Shown here: in pieces, positions 5,955 through 7,558 of the stretch
Position numbering within the stretch: position 1 is the first letter of the stretch
Layout of the letters: each line of letters opens with the position of its first letter
DNA from: Rhodanobacteraceae bacterium
GTDB taxonomy: Bacteria > Pseudomonadota > Gammaproteobacteria > Xanthomonadales > Rhodanobacteraceae
Assembly (NCBI GenBank): GCA_025928735.1
Contig: JAICIW010000092.1
Coordinates: forward strand, 1 to 7,558
Reading direction: 5' to 3'
Length of the DNA stretch: 7,558 nucleotides
Notes under the pieces: model-generated
The model's database searches: none
The model's input: the letters and a program-made list of their open reading frames with translations, nothing else
Told to the model about the DNA's origin: nothing
Made by a program: the position numbers and the translations under genes

Positions 5955-7184
5955 ATGTCGATCGAAGTCAAGGTTCCCGTCCTGCCCGAATCCGTCAGCG
6001 ATGCCACCATCGCCACGTGGCACAAGAAGCCGGGCGACGCGGTGAAGCGCGATGAAAACCTGGTGGACCTGGAAACCGACAAGGTGGTGCTGGAAGTGCC
6101 CGCCCCCGCCGACGGTGTACTCAAGGAAATCCGCCACGACACCGGCGATACCGTCAACAGCGAAGACGTGATCGGTGTGCTGGAGGAAGGCGCGGTTGCC
6201 GAAGCACCGAAACCGGCTGCCGCGAAGGAAGAGCCAAAACAGGCCGCGTCGGCCAAGACCGGGAAGGCGGAGAAATCCCAGCCGGCGAAAGCTGCTCCCG
6301 CGCCATCGGACGACAGCTTGTCGCCTGCGGGACGCCGCGTTGCGGCCGAGGAAAAGATCGATGCGTCGCAGGTAGCGGGCACCGGCCGCGGCGGCCGTGT
6401 AACCAAGGAAGACCTGGTCAATTACTCCAAGGCTGAAAAGCCGGCCGCAGCACCTGCGCAGGCTGCGCGCGCAACGCCCGGCTCCCGCCCCGAAGAACGC
6501 GTTGCCATGACGCGCATGCGCGCGCGCATCGCCGAACGGCTGATGCAATCGAAGAATTCCATCGCGATGCTGACTTCGTCCAACGAAGTCAACCTCGCGA
6601 AAGTGGTCGCAATGCGCAAGCAGTTGGGTGAACAGTTCGAGAAGACCCACGGCATCAAGCTCGGCTTCATGAGCTTCTTCGTGAAAGCCGCGTGCGAAGC
6701 GCTGAAGCGCTATCCGGTGGTGAACGCGTCGGTGGACGGCAACGACATCATCTACCACGGCTACCAGGATATTTCGATCGCGGTCTCGACCGATCGCGGC
6801 CTCGTGACGCCGGTGCTGCGCGACGCGCAGGACATGGGCTTCGCCGACATCGAAAAGGCGATTGCCGCGTTCGCGAAGAAGGCGCGCGAGGGCGGCCTGA
6901 CGCTCGACGACCTGCAGGGCGGCACCTTCACCATTACCAACGGCGGCACCTTCGGCTCGCTGTTCTCCACGCCGATCGTGAACCCGCCGCAGAGCGGCAT
7001 CCTCGGCATGCACACCATCAAGGAACGCGCCATCGTCGAGAACGGCCAGGTCGTCGCCGCACCGATGATGTACATCGCGATCAGCTACGACCATCGCATC
7101 GTGGACGGCAAGGATGCGGTGCTGTTCCTGGTCGACATCAAGAATCAGCTCGAGAATCCGCACCGGATGTTGCTTGGGCTTTGA
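5955..7184 (+). CDS. sucB: Dihydrolipoyl succinyltransferase, E2 of the 2-oxoglutarate dehydrogenase complex
   Basis: The enzyme transfers the succinyl group from its lipoyl-lysine to CoA, giving succinyl-CoA, and forms the structural core of the complex. The 409 residues compare with 405 in E. coli. There is a single lipoyl domain (about 1-77), with the lipoylated lysine K43 in DLETDKVVLEV. A flexible Ala/Pro/Lys-rich linker follows (78-119). The peripheral subunit-binding domain (about 120-157) begins LSPAGRRVAAEEKID and ends GRGGRVTKEDLVNY. A second Ala-rich linker leads to the trimer-forming catalytic domain (about 180-409). Its active-site residues are T328 in TFTITNGGTFGS and H380 and D384 in SYDHRIVDG, at the spacing found in E. 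coli SucB. The ATG at 5955 has an AAGGA SD (5944-5948) six bases upstream. No truncation or missing key residue is seen. Confidence 0.97.
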   Translation: MSIEVKVPVLPESVSDATIATWHKKPGDAVKRDENLVDLETDKVVLEVPAPADGVLKEIRHDTGDTVNSEDVIGVLEEGAVAEAPKPAAAKEEPKQAASAKTGKAEKSQPAKAAPAPSDDSLSPAGRRVAAEEKIDASQVAGTGRGGRVTKEDLVNYSKAEKPAAAPAQAARATPGSRPEERVAMTRMRARIAERLMQSKNSIAMLTSSNEVNLAKVVAMRKQLGEQFEKTHGIKLGFMSFFVKAACEALKRYPVVNASVDGNDIIYHGYQDISIAVSTDRGLVTPVLRDAQDMGFADIEKAIAAFAKKAREGGLTLDDLQGGTFTITNGGTFGSLFSTPIVNPPQSGILGMHTIKERAIVENGQVVAAPMMYIAISYDHRIVDGKDAVLFLVDIKNQLENPHRMLLGL

Positions 7185-7195
7185 TGCTTCGAGCC

Positions 7196-7418
7196 CCTCT
7201 CCCTTTGGGAGAAGGTGAGGCGGAATTGCGCGAGATGCGCTGAATCGCGTCTCGCGCCGCCGAACGCCTTGACCACGGAGGGTCAAGGCAGGGTTGCCTG
7301 GTGAGGCAATGGAATGCCGAACTTTGCAACGGGGTGAGGGTTCGGCAATGCCGCAACGTCTCACGATCACCGAACCCTCATCCGGCGCTTTGCGCCACCT
7401 TCTCCCGAGCGGAGAAGG
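7196..7418 (+). repeat. Palindrome-packed element with imperfect terminal inverted repeats between sucB and lpd
   Basis: The sucB-lpd gap (7185-7436) holds no gene but six local stems. They are 7229-7239/7246-7256 (11 bp, one G-T), 7266-7274/7281-7289 (9 bp), 7294-7299/7304-7309 (6 bp), 7335-7345/7370-7380 (11 bp), 7384-7388/7392-7396 (5 bp) and 7398-7405/7411-7418 (8 bp). The two ends mirror each other. GGGAGAAGGTG (7207-7217) is the exact complement of CACCTTCTCCC (7396-7406), and the 22-23 nt outer ends are near-identical in opposite orientation. The right end, CCCTCATCCGG to GGAGAAGG, looks like a well-known dispersed intergenic repeat of proteobacteria. The whole has the shape of a small non-autonomous element or a pair of facing repeats. 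No transposase and no clear target-site duplication are seen. Confidence 0.55.
7266..7289 (+). terminator. Possible terminator or processing hairpin after sucB
   Basis: GCCTTGACC (7266-7274) and GGTCAAGGC (7281-7289) are perfect 9-bp arms with a six-base loop, 82 nt after the sucB stop. The bases that follow are CAGGGTTGCC, so the T-tract of an intrinsic terminator is missing. It could reduce read-through into the E3 gene or protect the sucAB message. Confidence 0.25.
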
Positions 7419-7436
7419 AATACCAAGGATTTCGAA

Positions 7437-7558
7437 ATGGCTGACAACAAATTCGACGTCATCATCATCGGCGCGGGCCCGGCCGGTTACATCTGCGCGA
7501 TCCGCGCGGCGCAACTCGGCCTCAAAACCGCCTGCGTCGATGCGTTCAAGGGCAAGGA
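7437..7558 (+). CDS. lpdA: Dihydrolipoyl dehydrogenase (E3), N-terminal fragment cut by the right edge
   Basis: The ATG at 7437 is followed by 40 full codons to the window edge. The product begins MADNKFDVIIIGAGPAGYIC and continues AIRAAQLGLKTACVDAFKGK. The GAGPAG glycine loop after a beta strand is the FAD-binding Rossmann motif at the N-terminus of flavoprotein disulfide reductases. Together with its place after sucAB, this identifies E3, which reoxidises dihydrolipoamide on E2 and reduces NAD+. The redox-active Cys pair and the His-Glu dyad lie beyond the window, so they cannot be checked. An AAGGA SD (7425-7429) sits seven bases before the start. The 252-nt spacer of repeats could make its expression partly independent of sucAB. 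Confidence 0.9.
   Translation, partial: MADNKFDVIIIGAGPAGYICAIRAAQLGLKTACVDAFKGK

Noticed and set aside
7185..7436. Repeated palindromes considered as a CRISPR array
   Set aside because: The stems differ from one another in sequence and spacing; there is no regular repeat-spacer pattern and no cas gene.
5859..7514. Long open frame of 551 codons on the - strand across sucB and the following spacer
   Set aside because: It is the antisense of sucB, whose family, active-site residues and SD are clear. Long antisense frames are usual in GC-rich coding DNA, and the product resembles no known family.

Overview
The window reads as a GC-rich gammaproteobacterial chromosome. The protein sequences and the sucA-sucB-lpd order without intervening sucCD genes look most like the Xanthomonadales (Rhodanobacteraceae or Lysobacteraceae type). 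This placement comes from recognising protein sequence, not from a database search. All genes run on the + strand and are ordinary core or housekeeping genes. No CRISPR array, phage gene, toxin-antitoxin pair, transposase, tRNA or rRNA was seen.

Layout: (1) 1-291 is the C-terminal end of a membrane-bound PQQ-dependent glucose dehydrogenase (Gcd type), cut by the left edge. (2) 292-489 is a spacer with two inverted repeats. (3) 490-1752 is a JmjC/cupin ribosomal oxygenase of the RoxA (YcfD) family. It carries an extra in-frame block of 27 codons whose DNA is a palindromic repeat. (4) 1804-2769 is a GNAT acetyltransferase fused to a C-terminal domain of unknown role. (5) 2770-3042 is a regulatory spacer with an inverted repeat, a perfect TATAAT box and about 190 nt of foldable 5' leader. 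(6) 3043-5874 is sucA (2-oxoglutarate dehydrogenase E1), 5955-7184 is sucB (E2, dihydrolipoyl succinyltransferase), and 7437 to the right edge is the start of the E3 gene (dihydrolipoyl dehydrogenase). A short hairpin lies between sucA and sucB. A 252-nt spacer packed with palindromes lies between sucB and the E3 gene.

The three right-hand genes encode the full 2-oxoglutarate dehydrogenase complex. E1 decarboxylates 2-oxoglutarate on thiamine diphosphate, E2 moves the succinyl group from lipoyl-lysine to CoA, and E3 reoxidises the lipoyl group and makes NADH. The left-hand genes are unrelated to this task: periplasmic glucose oxidation, ribosomal protein hydroxylation and an unassigned acetyltransferase.

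No new multi-gene system is visible. The points most worth a second look are small: the palindromic element translated inside roxA, the inverted-repeat-bounded element between sucB and lpd, the foldable leader of sucA, and the unassigned C-terminal half of the GNAT protein.
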